Source: Symsagittifera roscoffensis
Taxonomy: Eukaryota; Xenacoelomorpha; Acoela; Convolutidae
Length of the DNA stretch: 64,000 nt
Direction: 5' to 3'
NCBI RefSeq assembly: GCF_963678635.1
Contig: NC_087071.1
Span: 47,414,889-47,478,888 of the forward strand
Shown: positions 32,340 to 42,255 of the stretch, piece after piece
Layout: the number at the start of each line of letters is the position of its first letter
Numbering within the stretch: position 1 is the stretch's first letter
Made by a program: the position numbers and the translations under genes
Notes under the pieces: model-generated
Told to the model about the DNA's origin: nothing
Databases searched by the model: none
Seen by the model: only the letters and a program-made list of their open reading frames with translations

Positions 32340-33956
32340 TTAAAGTTGTTTTTGAAATTCAACTTTCTTTAATATTTTAGATTGTGGGATGAATGTTTTA
32401 TAATTTTTGCGTGGTTGATTTCTAAGTCGTGATGACTCTCTATGTTCTGATTTGTCGATCTGTTCTTGGGGTATAATTTTTTCTGTCATTTTTCTATTTT
32501 TTCTTTCTTTTTGGGGAATATTTTTTTCTAGCTTTTTTGTATTGTGTTTTATTGTAGTTGAGTTTTTATTTTGGTTTTCGGGATGAATGTCATTTTGGTC
32601 TTTTGACTCATTTTCTGTATATGAGTTATTTTGAATAACTTTTAAACCTGTGAAAGAATATAATTGAGTTAGTTCGCGTAGTGCGTACTCTTTTGGATAA
32701 TAAGGTAATAGGTTGTTTCGATGTTGAACAATTTCTTTTTGTTCTGAGTCGGTGATTTTATATGTGACATCAGTGGGTTTGGCAATTATTTGGAATGGTC
32801 CTTTACGAAGGGGTTGTAATTTTTTAGAAATTCCTTTTTGAGTGTTAAAATTGGGTATTAAAACAAATGTTCCAATTTTTAAATCGGGGGCTGGTGTAAA
32901 GCGTGAATTTATTTGTTCATTAATGTTTTGTCTTTGTAACAACTTTTTTGTTATTTTTTGGTAAATTTCATTGTGTTTTCTATCTCTGTTTAAAATCCAT
33001 TCGGTGTGTGTACCGGAGGCTAATTTAAGAATTTGTGGGTGATGAAAATGATCTTCATCATGTGTGTGTAAAGGTAGGTAATAACAAATTGAATCTTTAT
33101 TCGGTTGACAATGGCTTTGTGCATTTTTGTGAGAGTTCGCTGTGAACATAATTGGTTTGCGTGGCTTTTGATTAAAAACCATTTCATATGGTGACATTCC
33201 TAGAGTTGTCGTGATTTGTGAATTATATGCTAAGGGAAATAGTTTTACATCTGCTGACAATTCGGTGTATCTTGTATCATTTCCATTGATGATACATCTA
33301 AGATATTCTTGTAGTGAACGGTTCATACCTTCGACTAAGCCGTTTGTCCAAGGTGCATGAGATGTACGTGGTTTGTGTTTGATGTTATATAAATGACTTA
33401 ATGTGATGATTTCATTATTAATGAATTCTGTGCCGTTATCTGTAACTAAAATTTCTGGTAGTCCGAATTTGGCTATCCAGTGTTCATAAAGTATTGTGTA
33501 AGCGTAATAAGCGTTACAATGTGGTACTGGATTAAGTGCTACATAATGTGTAAATGCGTCAACAATTACCATAATGTATGAGTTTCCTTCGGATGATGGT
33601 GAAATTGGTCCTTTTGTATCAAATGAAATACGGTGGTTAAAGTACAAACTTTGTCCTTTAAAATCTTGTTTTTGTGCTATTTGTTTTTGATTTGGATAAG
33701 GTTTATTTAGCTGACATACTATACAATCATTGCATAGTACTTTTATCCAAATTGGTGCATTTGGGAAATAAAAATTTTGTATGAAATTTGAATATGTTTT
33801 TTCTGATCCAGAGTGTCCTTTAATGTTTTGTGTATGCGAAATGTTAAAAGCTATGAGAATCATACTTAAAGGGAGACAGGGAACTGTCGATTCATTTAAT
33901 TGGTATTCTAGAAGGTCTGTGTTTTCATTAATTATTGTATTGTTGAATTTTCGAAA
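32340..33956 (-). CDS. pol: pol: integrase
   Basis: Open from 33956 (after an in-frame TAA at 33957-33959) to 32340; the first ATG is at 33863. Zn-binding HHCC: H and GHSG, then CNDCIVC. Catalytic DDE: SFDTKGPI, VTDNGTEF, and LVEGMNRSL. A GPF-type module (LRKGPFQI) follows near residue 360, placing it in Ty3/gypsy. The last ~100 residues are K/N/E-rich and basic. It inserts the cDNA into host chromatin. This piece is intact apart from the upstream stop. Confidence 0.85.
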   Translation of the reverse strand, partial: FRKFNNTIINENTDLLEYQLNESTVPCLPLSMILIAFNISHTQNIKGHSGSEKTYSNFIQNFYFPNAPIWIKVLCNDCIVCQLNKPYPNQKQIAQKQDFKGQSLYFNHRISFDTKGPISPSSEGNSYIMVIVDAFTHYVALNPVPHCNAYYAYTILYEHWIAKFGLPEILVTDNGTEFINNEIITLSHLYNIKHKPRTSHAPWTNGLVEGMNRSLQEYLRCIINGNDTRYTELSADVKLFPLAYNSQITTTLGMSPYEMVFNQKPRKPIMFTANSHKNAQSHCQPNKDSICYYLPLHTHDEDHFHHPQILKLASGTHTEWILNRDRKHNEIYQKITKKLLQRQNINEQINSRFTPAPDLKIGTFVLIPNFNTQKGISKKLQPLRKGPFQIIAKPTDVTYKITDSEQKEIVQHRNNLLPYYPKEYALRELTQLYSFTGLKVIQNNSYTENESKDQNDIHPENQNKNSTTIKHNTKKLEKNIPQKERKNRKMTEKIIPQEQIDKSEHRESSRLRNQPRKNYKTFIPQSKILKKVEFQKQL

Positions 33957-34610
33957 TTATCGGAGGAGTGTTTTATTTCCTAAAATTGTGGTATCTGCTT
34001 TTATGGGTTTAGTTTTATACTTGTGCCATGATTTTAGTTGTCTAATTACTGGGTCAAGACTTTGATATTGTTTCAAGGTTGTGATTGTAATTTTTTCTGT
34101 TGGAGTGAGAAAAATGTTTTCAATTTCTAATTTAGATAAAGGAATTGTGTCAAGTGGGTCATGGAGGTCAAAAACTTGATTTATTGTGTATTTTGAATCG
34201 TTTGTTTGTGGTCCTGATAAATTTATTTTATCAGTTAGATTTTCTTTTTCAATTAACGGAAAAAGGTCTTTTTTATGCGAGTGTTGTTTTACTCTTTTTT
34301 GTTGGATGTTATTTTTTATCCATTGTGAATATGCAATTGGTTTGAAAGTTGATGTTCCAAGAAGATCAACTTCGTAGTGGTTATTTTGGCAATCTAAATA
34401 AAGTGGGAAGTGTTGTAGGTTATTTATCTGTGATTGTTCAACGTCACTTTTTACTGCATATTTGCATTCTAGTCGGGGTGATGTTTCGTTTTCTGCAAGG
34501 TAAAATTTTATATTTTTGGGTATTTCAACTGTAGTTTTACGTATGAGTAATTCAGGTGGTGTATTTCGACTAATGTGTCTGGTAATGCAAGATTTTTTCC
34601 TGCTGTCCAA
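33957..34610 (-). pseudogene. pol: pol: RNase H-integrase linker
   Basis: A 217-codon frame overlapping the end of the RNase H frame by a one-base shift near 34,585. The sequence is unrecognised linker plus the beginning of the integrase N-terminus (PVIRQLKSW). The TAA at 33957-33959 is in frame with integrase downstream. Confidence 0.6.
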
Positions 34611-35167
34611 ACTATATGTAAGTTTGGAAATTTCATTAGAATTAATTGAAATCTGTAAACTCGGTGATTTGGATTGGATTTTTGTGTAAAGAGAAAAATG
34701 ATTGGTTTGTGATCTGTGAATAGAACTGTTGGATGTTTTGATCCAAGTATCAGAAATTCATATTCTGTAAGTGTATAGATTATGGCTGTACATTCTCTCA
34801 TTAGAGTTGAGAGTCTTAGCTCTGCTTGAGTGAATAATCGAGAATTTGCTGATATAAGGTTCATTTTGTTTGTACCATTGTGTGATTGTAATAACGCTGC
34901 GCCGATGCCAAAATTTGAAGCATCGCACATTGCATAGAATGGTTGATTTGGGTCTGGAATTGTATTCAAAATTTGTTCAGTTAGGAGTTTTTTAATTTCT
35001 TCAAATCGTGTTTGATGTTCTGTATTCCATTCAAAATTATTTTGTTGTCTAAGTATATTATAGAATGGTCTTAAGTATAATTGCATTTTATAGACGTATT
35101 TGCTTAAAAAATTTAACATTCCAAGGAATTTTGTTTGTTGGTGGTTGAAGCTTCTGAATAGCATCAA
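34508..35167 (-). CDS. pol: pol: RT connection and RNase H
   Basis: 219 codons. RT thumb/connection (LGMLNFLSKYV, LRPFYNIL), then RNase H motifs FYAMCDASNFGIGAAL, RECTAIIYTLTEYEFLILG and FTDHKPIIF carrying the acidic residues. It joins the RT palm frame by a small deletion near 35,110, seen by comparison with the matching region of element C. Confidence 0.75.
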   Translation of the reverse strand: MMLFRSFNHQQTKFLGMLNFLSKYVYKMQLYLRPFYNILRQQNNFEWNTEHQTRFEEIKKLLTEQILNTIPDPNQPFYAMCDASNFGIGAALLQSHNGTNKMNLISANSRLFTQAELRLSTLMRECTAIIYTLTEYEFLILGSKHPTVLFTDHKPIIFLFTQKSNPNHRVYRFQLILMKFPNLHIVWTAGKNLALPDTLVEIHHLNYSYVKLQLKYPKI

Positions 35168-35543
35168 TGCGTGATTTTAATGGAGTGATTGTTTTTCTTT
35201 CTATATTATGTCCTAAGAATTTAACTCGTGTTAAAAAGAAGTGTGATTTATCGGGAGCGGCCTTCAGATTTTCGTTCTGAAGTATTTTGTGATAGTGTTC
35301 TAAAACTTGAAACATTTCTTCTTTTGTCTGTGATTGCATAAAAACATCGTCTAAATAGGTGATTGCGTTTTTCTTGAGTATTAGTGGTCTAAAAATTTTA
35401 CTCATAAAAGCTGAAAATGCTGCTGGTCCTATGGATATTCCATAGAATAGGCGGTTGAATTCATATTGTTGATTTCCAATAACAAATTGTGTTAAACGTC
35501 GTGATTTTTCATCTAGTGGCATTTGATTGTATATACTATTCAT
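35088..35543 (-). CDS. pol: pol: reverse transcriptase palm
   Basis: 151 codons with RT motifs: QMPLDEKSRRLTQF, RLFYGISIGPAAFSAFM and the catalytic YLDD in AITYLDDVFMQSQ, then HFFLTRVKFLGH. A frame break of about two bases at ~35,545 separates it from the N-terminal part. The sequence matches element C closely. Confidence 0.8.
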   Translation of the reverse strand: MNSIYNQMPLDEKSRRLTQFVIGNQQYEFNRLFYGISIGPAAFSAFMSKIFRPLILKKNAITYLDDVFMQSQTKEEMFQVLEHYHKILQNENLKAAPDKSHFFLTRVKFLGHNIERKTITPLKSRIDAIQKLQPPTNKIPWNVKFFKQIRL

Positions 35544-35994
35544 ATCTGCGGTTGTAAATTAAGGTTATAATTTTTGTTAAAATAACTTGTATTGGTTCAA
35601 TAGGCCAATTGCATTTTGATTCGTCTGTTAGTGAATTAAGATGTTTAGCGTCTAGAACTATTTTTAATGATTCTCCTTTTGCTAGGATGATAACTGGGTT
35701 GATAAATGTGTTACCTTTTGGTTGTTCTTCTTTGTTTACCGGTGAGATAATTTTGTATTGTTCTAAAACATCGAGTAATCTGTTCACTTTATCGTGTAAA
35801 TAAATTGGTACTTTACTTGCTCTTTGTTTTTTGAAAACTGCGTCAGAGTTTAACGGGAGATGTAGTGATGAACTGATTTTGCCAACATCGAATTTGGATG
35901 TGGCATAAACTGATGAATATTTTATTAGCTGGTTGGCTAACTTATCAAATTCGTCTTGTGTTATTTGTGAATGTTGGAAGTTAAACATTGTCAA
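35536..35994 (-). CDS. pol: pol: reverse transcriptase N-terminal part
   Basis: 152 codons covering the fingers: YLHDKVNRLLDVLEQYKIISPV, NPVIILAKGESLKIVLDAKHLN. It ends by frameshift just before the conserved FTTA(D/E)MNS block. The 300 bases upstream (35995-36299) contain broken frame between protease and RT. Confidence 0.75.
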   Translation of the reverse strand: MTMFNFQHSQITQDEFDKLANQLIKYSSVYATSKFDVGKISSSLHLPLNSDAVFKKQRASKVPIYLHDKVNRLLDVLEQYKIISPVNKEEQPKGNTFINPVIILAKGESLKIVLDAKHLNSLTDESKCNWPIEPIQVILTKIITLIYNRRYE

Positions 35995-36299
35995 AAATTT
36001 CTGTTGATCCGCTGTATAGTTATTTATGTTGAATGTAGGTTTGAAATATGGGGTTTTTGTGAAATAATCTGTATTTTTTTTTCATTACTTATTATAATAT
36101 TTATGGATAATTCTTCATTAAGAATTGTGGATTGACAAATATCTAATAATTGGAGTATATTATTTACGCGATATGCTTTTTCATGCATTGGTGATGTCGT
36201 AGCGTTGGTTTCGCAATATCCTAAAAGTCCTAAAGGTAATGTTACTTGATACCGTGTATTGTTGTATACATGTAACGAAATAATATCTGAATTCGAATT

Positions 36300-38018
36300 T
36301 TACAAATATTTTATGGATGAAATTGTGATTTTGAAAAACTTATGAATAGGTTTGAATTCGAAGTCTGACATATAGAGTTGTTGTTTATTTTGATTTTTAT
36401 CATATTGGTGAACTTGTTTTATTAAAAAATTATATATGTTTCCTGATAGTGGTTTAAGGTGTTTTCTTTGTTGGTTATATATTGGATAAAATTTTGAAAA
36501 GAATGGTGGTTGTTTGTTTAATCTTTGAAAAAATGTTAGGGATGTGTCTTTTGTTTTTGTGTACTTGTCTTTGATTAGTATTTTACTATTCAAGATGTTG
36601 ATTGTTGGTATATATTTAGAGATAAATGGTATTCCAATGATATTGTGTTTAATATCAGTGATATGAAATATTTGTTTGAATGGTTTATTTAAAATTTTAT
36701 TTTGCTCTATTGTTCTCGTGGGGAGAAGAAATAATTGAACTTTTCCATAGTTTACCGATGTTGATCCTTGTGCTGTTGCTAGTTTACTGGAGGTTGCAAG
36801 GGGTGTTAGTTTTGGGTGTAATGTTTTTATCTCATTCCATGTGGGAATGTTTATTATGTTTGATTCTGCTCCTGAATCAATTAAAAAATCAATTTCAAGA
36901 TCTGGTGGTTGAAATTCTTTGTTTCTTGGACTTTCTAAAAGAAATGGTATTGTCCAAATTTTTTCATTGGGTTGTTCTTTTTGTATATTTTGGTAGACGT
37001 GGTTTGTATTCAAGCATTTTGTTTTGTCATTTTCATTGGATTTATTCAAAGTGTTGATTTCGTTAGTTTCTTGTGCCGTTTGTGTGGTTTGGATGGGTTC
37101 AATATAATAATTGTGAAGGAGTTCTAATTGATTTTCATGTATGTGTGTTGAAAAAGGTTGTTCATATATAATAGGTTCGTAGTCATTTTCGACTGCTATC
37201 ATATTTATGGAGATAGTGTTTCCTGTATCACTTTCTGAATCTGATGATTCACAGTTTATTTGATTTAGTTGTAGTTCGTTATTTCCTGTGTCATCAATAC
37301 CTGGGGGGTCTGATGTGATTTCTGGATTTGATTGTACTTGATTAATATGTCTTTGATGTTTAGGTGTACTACTTCTGTGGCGGTTGTTAGAATTATTATA
37401 GTGGTTATTATTTCTGTGTGGTGATTGGGAATAATTTCTATTACGATTATTATAACTTGAATGTCGATTTTGCGAATTGTTTCGTGATCGGTTTTGATAA
37501 TTATTGTTTGATCTGTGATAATTTGATCTGTTATATGAGTTATTCCTTGATCGATTGTTCGGGTAATTTTGATTGCGGTTGTTTGAATAACTTCTATTGC
37601 GATTATTTGAGTAGTTTCTATTTCTATTATATGATGAGTTACGTGATTGATTGTTTGGATAGTATTTATTTCTTGATTGGGAATTAGATCTAGAAACAAA
37701 TTGTGTTGTATTTGAATTCGATCTGGAGTAGTTATTTCGGTTATTTGGTCGATTATAAAGGTTTTGTGAAGAATTTTGTGTATTTCTTCGTTCTGGTGAT
37801 CTTCCTCTATAACTTGAGTTATATGGTGATTGATTTCTCGTGTAGTTGGTATTGTTCGGAAGTGGTTTTCCTGAACTGTTGTTGCTGTATACATTTTTGT
37901 TTGGTAGATTTTGATCTTTCTTCATGTATTGATAGAATGATTTATTTGGTTCTTTATATTTTTGAGGTTTGTTTTGATTGTCCTGTTGTTTTTGTCTACA
38001 TTCAGAAATACTATGTCC
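36300..38018 (-). CDS. pol: pol: linker and retropepsin protease
   Basis: Open from 38018, directly after the TAA in the zinc knuckle, to 36300. It begins with the second half of the knuckle (GHSISEC), then a ~200-residue N/R/S/Y-rich low-complexity basic region (NRNRNYSNNRNR type, RNA-binding in character), then the protease: EIDFLIDSGAESNIINI with D-S-G active site and HNIIGIPFISKY as the C-terminal hydrophobic-G box. The R/N/S tract is unusually long for this family. Confidence 0.75.
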   Translation of the reverse strand, partial: GHSISECRQKQQDNQNKPQKYKEPNKSFYQYMKKDQNLPNKNVYSNNSSGKPLPNNTNYTRNQSPYNSSYRGRSPERRNTQNSSQNLYNRPNNRNNYSRSNSNTTQFVSRSNSQSRNKYYPNNQSRNSSYNRNRNYSNNRNRSYSNNRNQNYPNNRSRNNSYNRSNYHRSNNNYQNRSRNNSQNRHSSYNNRNRNYSQSPHRNNNHYNNSNNRHRSSTPKHQRHINQVQSNPEITSDPPGIDDTGNNELQLNQINCESSDSESDTGNTISINMIAVENDYEPIIYEQPFSTHIHENQLELLHNYYIEPIQTTQTAQETNEINTLNKSNENDKTKCLNTNHVYQNIQKEQPNEKIWTIPFLLESPRNKEFQPPDLEIDFLIDSGAESNIINIPTWNEIKTLHPKLTPLATSSKLATAQGSTSVNYGKVQLFLLPTRTIEQNKILNKPFKQIFHITDIKHNIIGIPFISKYIPTINILNSKILIKDKYTKTKDTSLTFFQRLNKQPPFFSKFYPIYNQQRKHLKPLSGNIYNFLIKQVHQYDKNQNKQQLYMSDFEFKPIHKFFKITISSIKYL

Positions 38019-39250
38019 TTATCGTCGGCAATAATTACACCATTTTTTGAAAGATGGTTTGCCTTTAAAGTTTGAGTGTTTTTCATAACTATTGAGCATT
38101 TCAGTGATTTTTTCAACAAGGTCTGTATCTGATTCCTGTATACTGTTGATATTTGTGGTATTTGTTTCAACTCGATTAACATATTGTAACTTCAGATTTT
38201 CTGTTTCTTCAAGTTTCATTGTGATTTCAGCTTGTTCTAGTTTGTCTACTAGTTTTCGAAAATCTAGATCGGGCTCTCGAATTGAGGAGGGATGAGATGC
38301 TCTCTTTTTTATTGCTATTTTCCTTAATTGAGGTGTTAAGGTCATCATTAAAATTTCTGTCATTTTTGTGTTTTTATAATCGTGTGTATTTAATGAATAT
38401 GCTTTTCGAACTAGTGTTTCGATACGTACTGCTAGTTGTTTGATGGTTTCATTTGGTAATCTGCGAATTTCATTACATAAAACTCTTTGTTGTTGTTTAT
38501 TTCTCTCGGAGTCAAACATTTTTGAAAATTCTTGTGTAAATCTTTTCCAATTTGATTTTATTTCTATAGGCAATACTGAAAACCATTTTTGGGCTGCGCC
38601 ATCTAAGGTTGTTTGTATCAACGCTGTGCGTCGATGTATCCAATTTTGATGTAGTGGCGTATTAATTGGTTCAGGTCCTATATTTAAAATCAAGTTTGCT
38701 GTTACTGCATTTAAATAATCTTCTACAGAATATTCAGGGTCTGTTCCTGTGAATACCATTAAAGGTTTATTTGATGTTATTGATGATCCACCCATAAGGT
38801 ATGGATTCATTGTCATTTGTAATGATTCTGCGGCATTTGGCATTTGTGAGAAATTTGAGAGTTGATTCTTTGTTATTTCGTGTTGTTGAAGGTAATATGG
38901 AAGTGGTATTTCAATTTGCATTTGTGTTGGTTGATACGAGTGTGTAATCATTGGGTTTTGTGGCTGAATTGGTTGAAAAGATTGTGTATTGATTGGGTTT
39001 TGCATTTGTACTGGTTGTTGATTTTGTGTATCTGTTGGGTGTGGAGAAAAAATTCTATGATATTTATATGGTTTCTGCACTCCTTGTCCACGATATTCTT
39101 GAGTATATGGTGCAAATATATCTGGTTGTAAATAATCATCGTCAGAGGATAAATAATCCGTTTGATGAGATGCTTGCTTTTTATTTTTATTCTGTTGAAA
39201 GAATGGGTAATTTTCACTACGATCCTGTGGAGGATGTGAAAATTTACTGA
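38019..39250 (-). CDS. gag: gag: capsid and first half of zinc knuckle
   Basis: The frame 38019-39080 (open somewhat further upstream) has a Q/P/N-rich start (NQQPVQMQNP), then a Ty3-type capsid (VFTGTDPEYSVEDYLNAV, AAQKWFSVLP, LPNETIKQLAVRIETL), and ends in KKWCNYCRR followed by TAA. In element C the same codon position is Tyr, and the downstream frame continues GHSISEC, so a CCHC knuckle is split by the stop. Confidence 0.75.
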
Positions 39251-39288
39251 GTTGGTTGTTGCCATTGGGTTATCCCAATATCGAGATC

Positions 39289-40557
39289 TTATCTGATTAT
39301 TATTATTTTTTCGTGGGGATAGTTTGTTTTTGATGAATGTGCGTAATTATAATTGTGTTCCGCAAAAGTGTTTCTTGTGAACGTCCTGCGTGTTTTTGAC
39401 GGTATTGTCATGGGTCTATATGTTTGATAATCCATTTGTGAGTATTTTGGAGCAACCGAAGGTTTAACGGTTGATTGTAAGGTTACTTGTGCTAGTGAAG
39501 TGTTTGTATTTCTTGGTGTTGTTAAATTTGGACGTATTGGTGAAATACTTTGTTGTGTAGTTGTTGTTTGGACGATTTCTTCATTTATGAAGTGTGATGG
39601 TGTTTGAATATCTTGTTGAGTGAGGTTCCTAGTTCCATTAAGGTTTTCATTGTGTATGACGGTCGAATTTAAACTGTTATTTCGCGTATCAGGTAAAAAT
39701 GTATTGTAGTTTAATGGTGTTGCATCAATGGATAATGGTATTACCCTTACATAATCTCTTACATAAGATATTGTACTTATTGCCTGACTTGAGATTGATT
39801 GTGGGATATTTATGAATGCATAATGACACCATTCGGGGTCCCAAACGTAGTCTGATTGTTCTGTGATGGCGGTATCATCGTTTGAATTTTGAGGTCTGAA
39901 ATTTTTTCTTGCTTGTGAAATTAAATCTATATTATGTGTGAAATAATCTATTATAAACCATGCCAAAATTTTTTGTAAGTCATGTTTTGTATGTTGTGAA
40001 ACTTCATCTTTAGTGAAATTTTCTTTAATTATATGTAGGAAAGTTTAAAATAGTGTGATTTCATGTCGTACCTTTATATGTTTAGATGTCTCTGTCGGTG
40101 AGATGTGTGGGATTGGGTTTTCGTTTTCTAATATTGAAATATGACTGTATTTTATTGCAAAAACTTCATTAGTAAATATGGAGTTTGCTCTTTGTGAGTT
40201 ATGATATTGTATGCTTTTTATATATTCTGAGAATACTTTTGAAAATTGTAAATCAAGATCGTCTGTTTGAATTACATATTTGCGGTGATTCGGGTTTGGT
40301 GAGCTGAATTCTATGGTGTAGATTCCGTATTGTTGTGTTAAGTTACATATATCTTTCAGATAGTGATCAATAATCTGTCTTTTTATTTTTACATCTGGGA
40401 ACTCTGTTTTACATGGGCTAATTCCGGGTTCAAACAAATTTAGAAGAAAATTCTTACAAAGATCATGTTGTCCTCTATTATCGGGTGCATCTACGAGGAA
40501 GGGGTAGATATCGTCATCATCTGGACTATCTTCACTTGGAGTGTGTGTTTGGCTCAT
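39289..40557 (-). pseudogene. gag: gag: N-terminal domain, interrupted
   Basis: Starts at ATG 40557 (MSQTHTPSEDSPDDDD, acidic). It is in one frame to 39289 except for TAA at 40045-40047, where element B has a sense codon. It includes YGIYTIEFSSPN, a WFIIDYFTHNIDLI helix and the SPIRPNLTTPRNT linker. A one-base loss near 39,300 and a ~10-base loss near 39,240 disconnect it from the capsid frame. No domain name can be given to this N-terminal region. Confidence 0.65.
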
Positions 40558-40998
40558 TTTTTCGTTTAATGACTGTTAATAGGTAATTATCGATGTGTCT
40601 AATTGGTTGATTCCAATTATACAAGTGTACTGGTTTGTGTTTATATTGCTTTTTTATTCTTCTTTTTCCTCTTTTTGATGAATTTGAAGTTGTTTCTGAG
40701 TCGGAAAAATATAATTGATCGTGAATGGGGCAATTTTTATCAATGGATTCTTTTAATTTATAAAGTTCGTCTAAATTGCTGGCTTCTGATTCTGAGAATG
40801 CGTTTCTATTTTTGGAAAATCTTTTTCGTGTTATTTGTCATTGTTTAGTTATTATTTTCCTTTTTAGTGTTTGTCGTTTTGTTCTGATATATCCAACTGT
40901 TTGTGTGTGTGGTGTGATTACAAGGTCGTATTTTTTGTTATCTATTTCACAGTTGTGCAAAATGATTGTTTTTTGTTTCCTAGATTTTTAAATGACAT
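40531..40998 (-). pseudogene. ORF1: broken copy of the small basic protein gene
   Basis: Collinear with the intact ORF1 of element B (61612-62079). It starts ATGTCATTTAAA at 40998, but an indel after about 10 codons and a TGA further on break the frame. The Lys/Arg-rich core and the C-terminal HLYNWNQPIR-like region are still recognisable. Confidence 0.6.
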
Positions 40999-41919
40999 AA
41001 GGTTTAGGATGACGGATGCAAAAAAATGTTAGATGATTTCTACTTTCTTAAACTGTTAGTCCTTACGATTTTTTGGTTAGCTTAACCTGGGTCTATTTAT
41101 ATAGGGTTGGAGAGAAACGTATATCGATTCCGAAGAATGATTTTTTACTTTCTCGTGGCTATTATAAGCTAAGGTGTTAACTTACTTAATCTTACTTAGG
41201 GGTAGTGATTGTGTTCAAGGGTTGGAGAATAGTAAATCGATCCACAAGGTTCAGGTATAATTAGAACGCGAGTAGTTCGTTAGATACTATTTTAAACTTA
41301 CTAAGTCTAAGATTTATCCTGGGTCTGGTAAGAGGGGGGATCAAGTGAAGGATGAATAACCGAAGTTCTTCACTGTTTATCCTAATTTGAATGATTAGTT
41401 TTGTTCAAAAATTTCTATTAGTCTTGGGTTTTGAAAGGGTTGGATAGTGAATCGACGTTTGAGGTCGTTAGACACTAGCTAAGTGGGTGGGGGAGAACAA
41501 AATTGTTCTTTTTGATCCAAGGATAGGCCTTGATGATCAAGTCTTAAGTTTAATGAAATAGAAAAATTTAATGTAGATCCAAGGATAAGCCTTGATGATC
41601 TGATTTTAAAATTAAGTGATTTTAAGTTTAAAATGGTTTAAATTGTTCAAAATTTTAGTTTTTGATGTTTAGTGAGCTTATTATTGCTGTTATGTTTAGG
41701 TGATGAAGCTGGAACTACAGATGATTTTCATGATTACTAACAATTTGTTGTCATGCTTCTAATTTTTGTTTTGATTTTCAATAAAAATTTTCCAAACATG
41801 TTTTTTATATAATACTGCAGAATTTAGGAAAACGATCTGAGATCTTTTTATCAATCGTTATTGTATATTAATAATTTTGTTTAGCGCCTGAAATGATCAT
41901 GAAGATTGACTTCAAGATT
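40999..41919 (-). promoter_or_regulatory. Structured untranslated leader of element A
   Basis: Contains the same hairpin series as elements B and C: two GATC..CAAGG-N5-CCTTGGATC stems (41514-41538, 41576-41600), a GAACAA/TTGTTC stem, an AGTGAAG/CTTCACT stem, and an AGAAAGTA/TAC-TTTCT stem capping ATTC-TTCG-GAAT. A GTAAGT donor lies at 41180-41185. A role in packaging, dimerisation or translation is inference. Confidence 0.6.
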
Positions 41920-42255
41920 TTATGTTTGCAAATGAAAATCTAAATTCATTGCTAATAAGATTCTAAATATAAAAGTTTGTGTTGGCTTTTGCCGTACTAT
42001 CATATAACTATTTGGTAAGTTTCTACTTTGTCGTATGTCGTCTCTGGTTCGAGGTCTTCTTCCAATTCCGGGTAGTTCTATTATCGTTCGGAATATTGGC
42101 TCTGATCTATTGAGTTGTAGAGACATTTCGATTAAATTATTGTCGTATAACATTTTGAAAATGTTTTGTCTAACTTCTAATCTATTTTTGGTTAATTCTA
42201 AGCTATTAAGGTCTTGTTCGAGACTTATGGTCGCACCAGATGAGTTAGGTCCGAT
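41920..42255 (-). CDS. Leader ORF of element A (overlaps the primer-binding site)
   Basis: The frame is open from inside the LTR end through the primer-binding site to a TAA at 41920; the first ATG (42153) gives 77 aa. The peptide includes SGATISLEQDLNSLEL before that ATG and GIGRRPRTRDDIRQSRNLP, SYMIVRQKP, FRILLAMNLDF after it. Element B has the same frame with about five changes in 77 residues, and element C keeps it with mostly conservative changes. No family recognised. Confidence 0.55.
   Translation of the reverse strand: MGPNSSGATISLEQDLNSLELTKNRLEVRQNIFKMLYDNNLIEMSLQLNRSEPIFRTIIELPGIGRRPRTRDDIRQSRNLPNSYMIVRQKPTQTFIFRILLAMNLDFHLQT
42221..42238 (-). other. Primer-binding site of element A
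   Basis: Two bases after the LTR end CA, the minus strand reads TGGTGCGACCATAAG, starting with the TGG that pairs with a tRNA CCA end. The tRNA species cannot be named from the sequence alone. Element B has the identical site at 60366-60383. Confidence 0.6.

Noticed and set aside
37265-37894. A 209-codon minus frame rich in I, T, N and E
   Set aside because: It is the shifted reading of the N/R/S-rich linker in pol and has no conserved counterpart in other copies.
33957-38021. Possible reassignment of TAA to Tyr, since two in-frame TAA codons (38019-38021 and 33957-33959) sit where Tyr would fit
   Set aside because: A third in-frame TAA in gag (40045-40047) is at a position with a different sense codon in element B, and TAA serves as a normal stop for ORF-U, ORF1 and the exon at 1241. 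Ordinary nonsense mutations explain the pattern.
26013-40991. Many plus-strand open frames inside element A (for example 27334-27552, 30430-30849, 36680-37057, 37703-38050)
   Set aside because: They are shadows of the minus-strand genes: low complexity, rich in F, V, C and L, no motifs.
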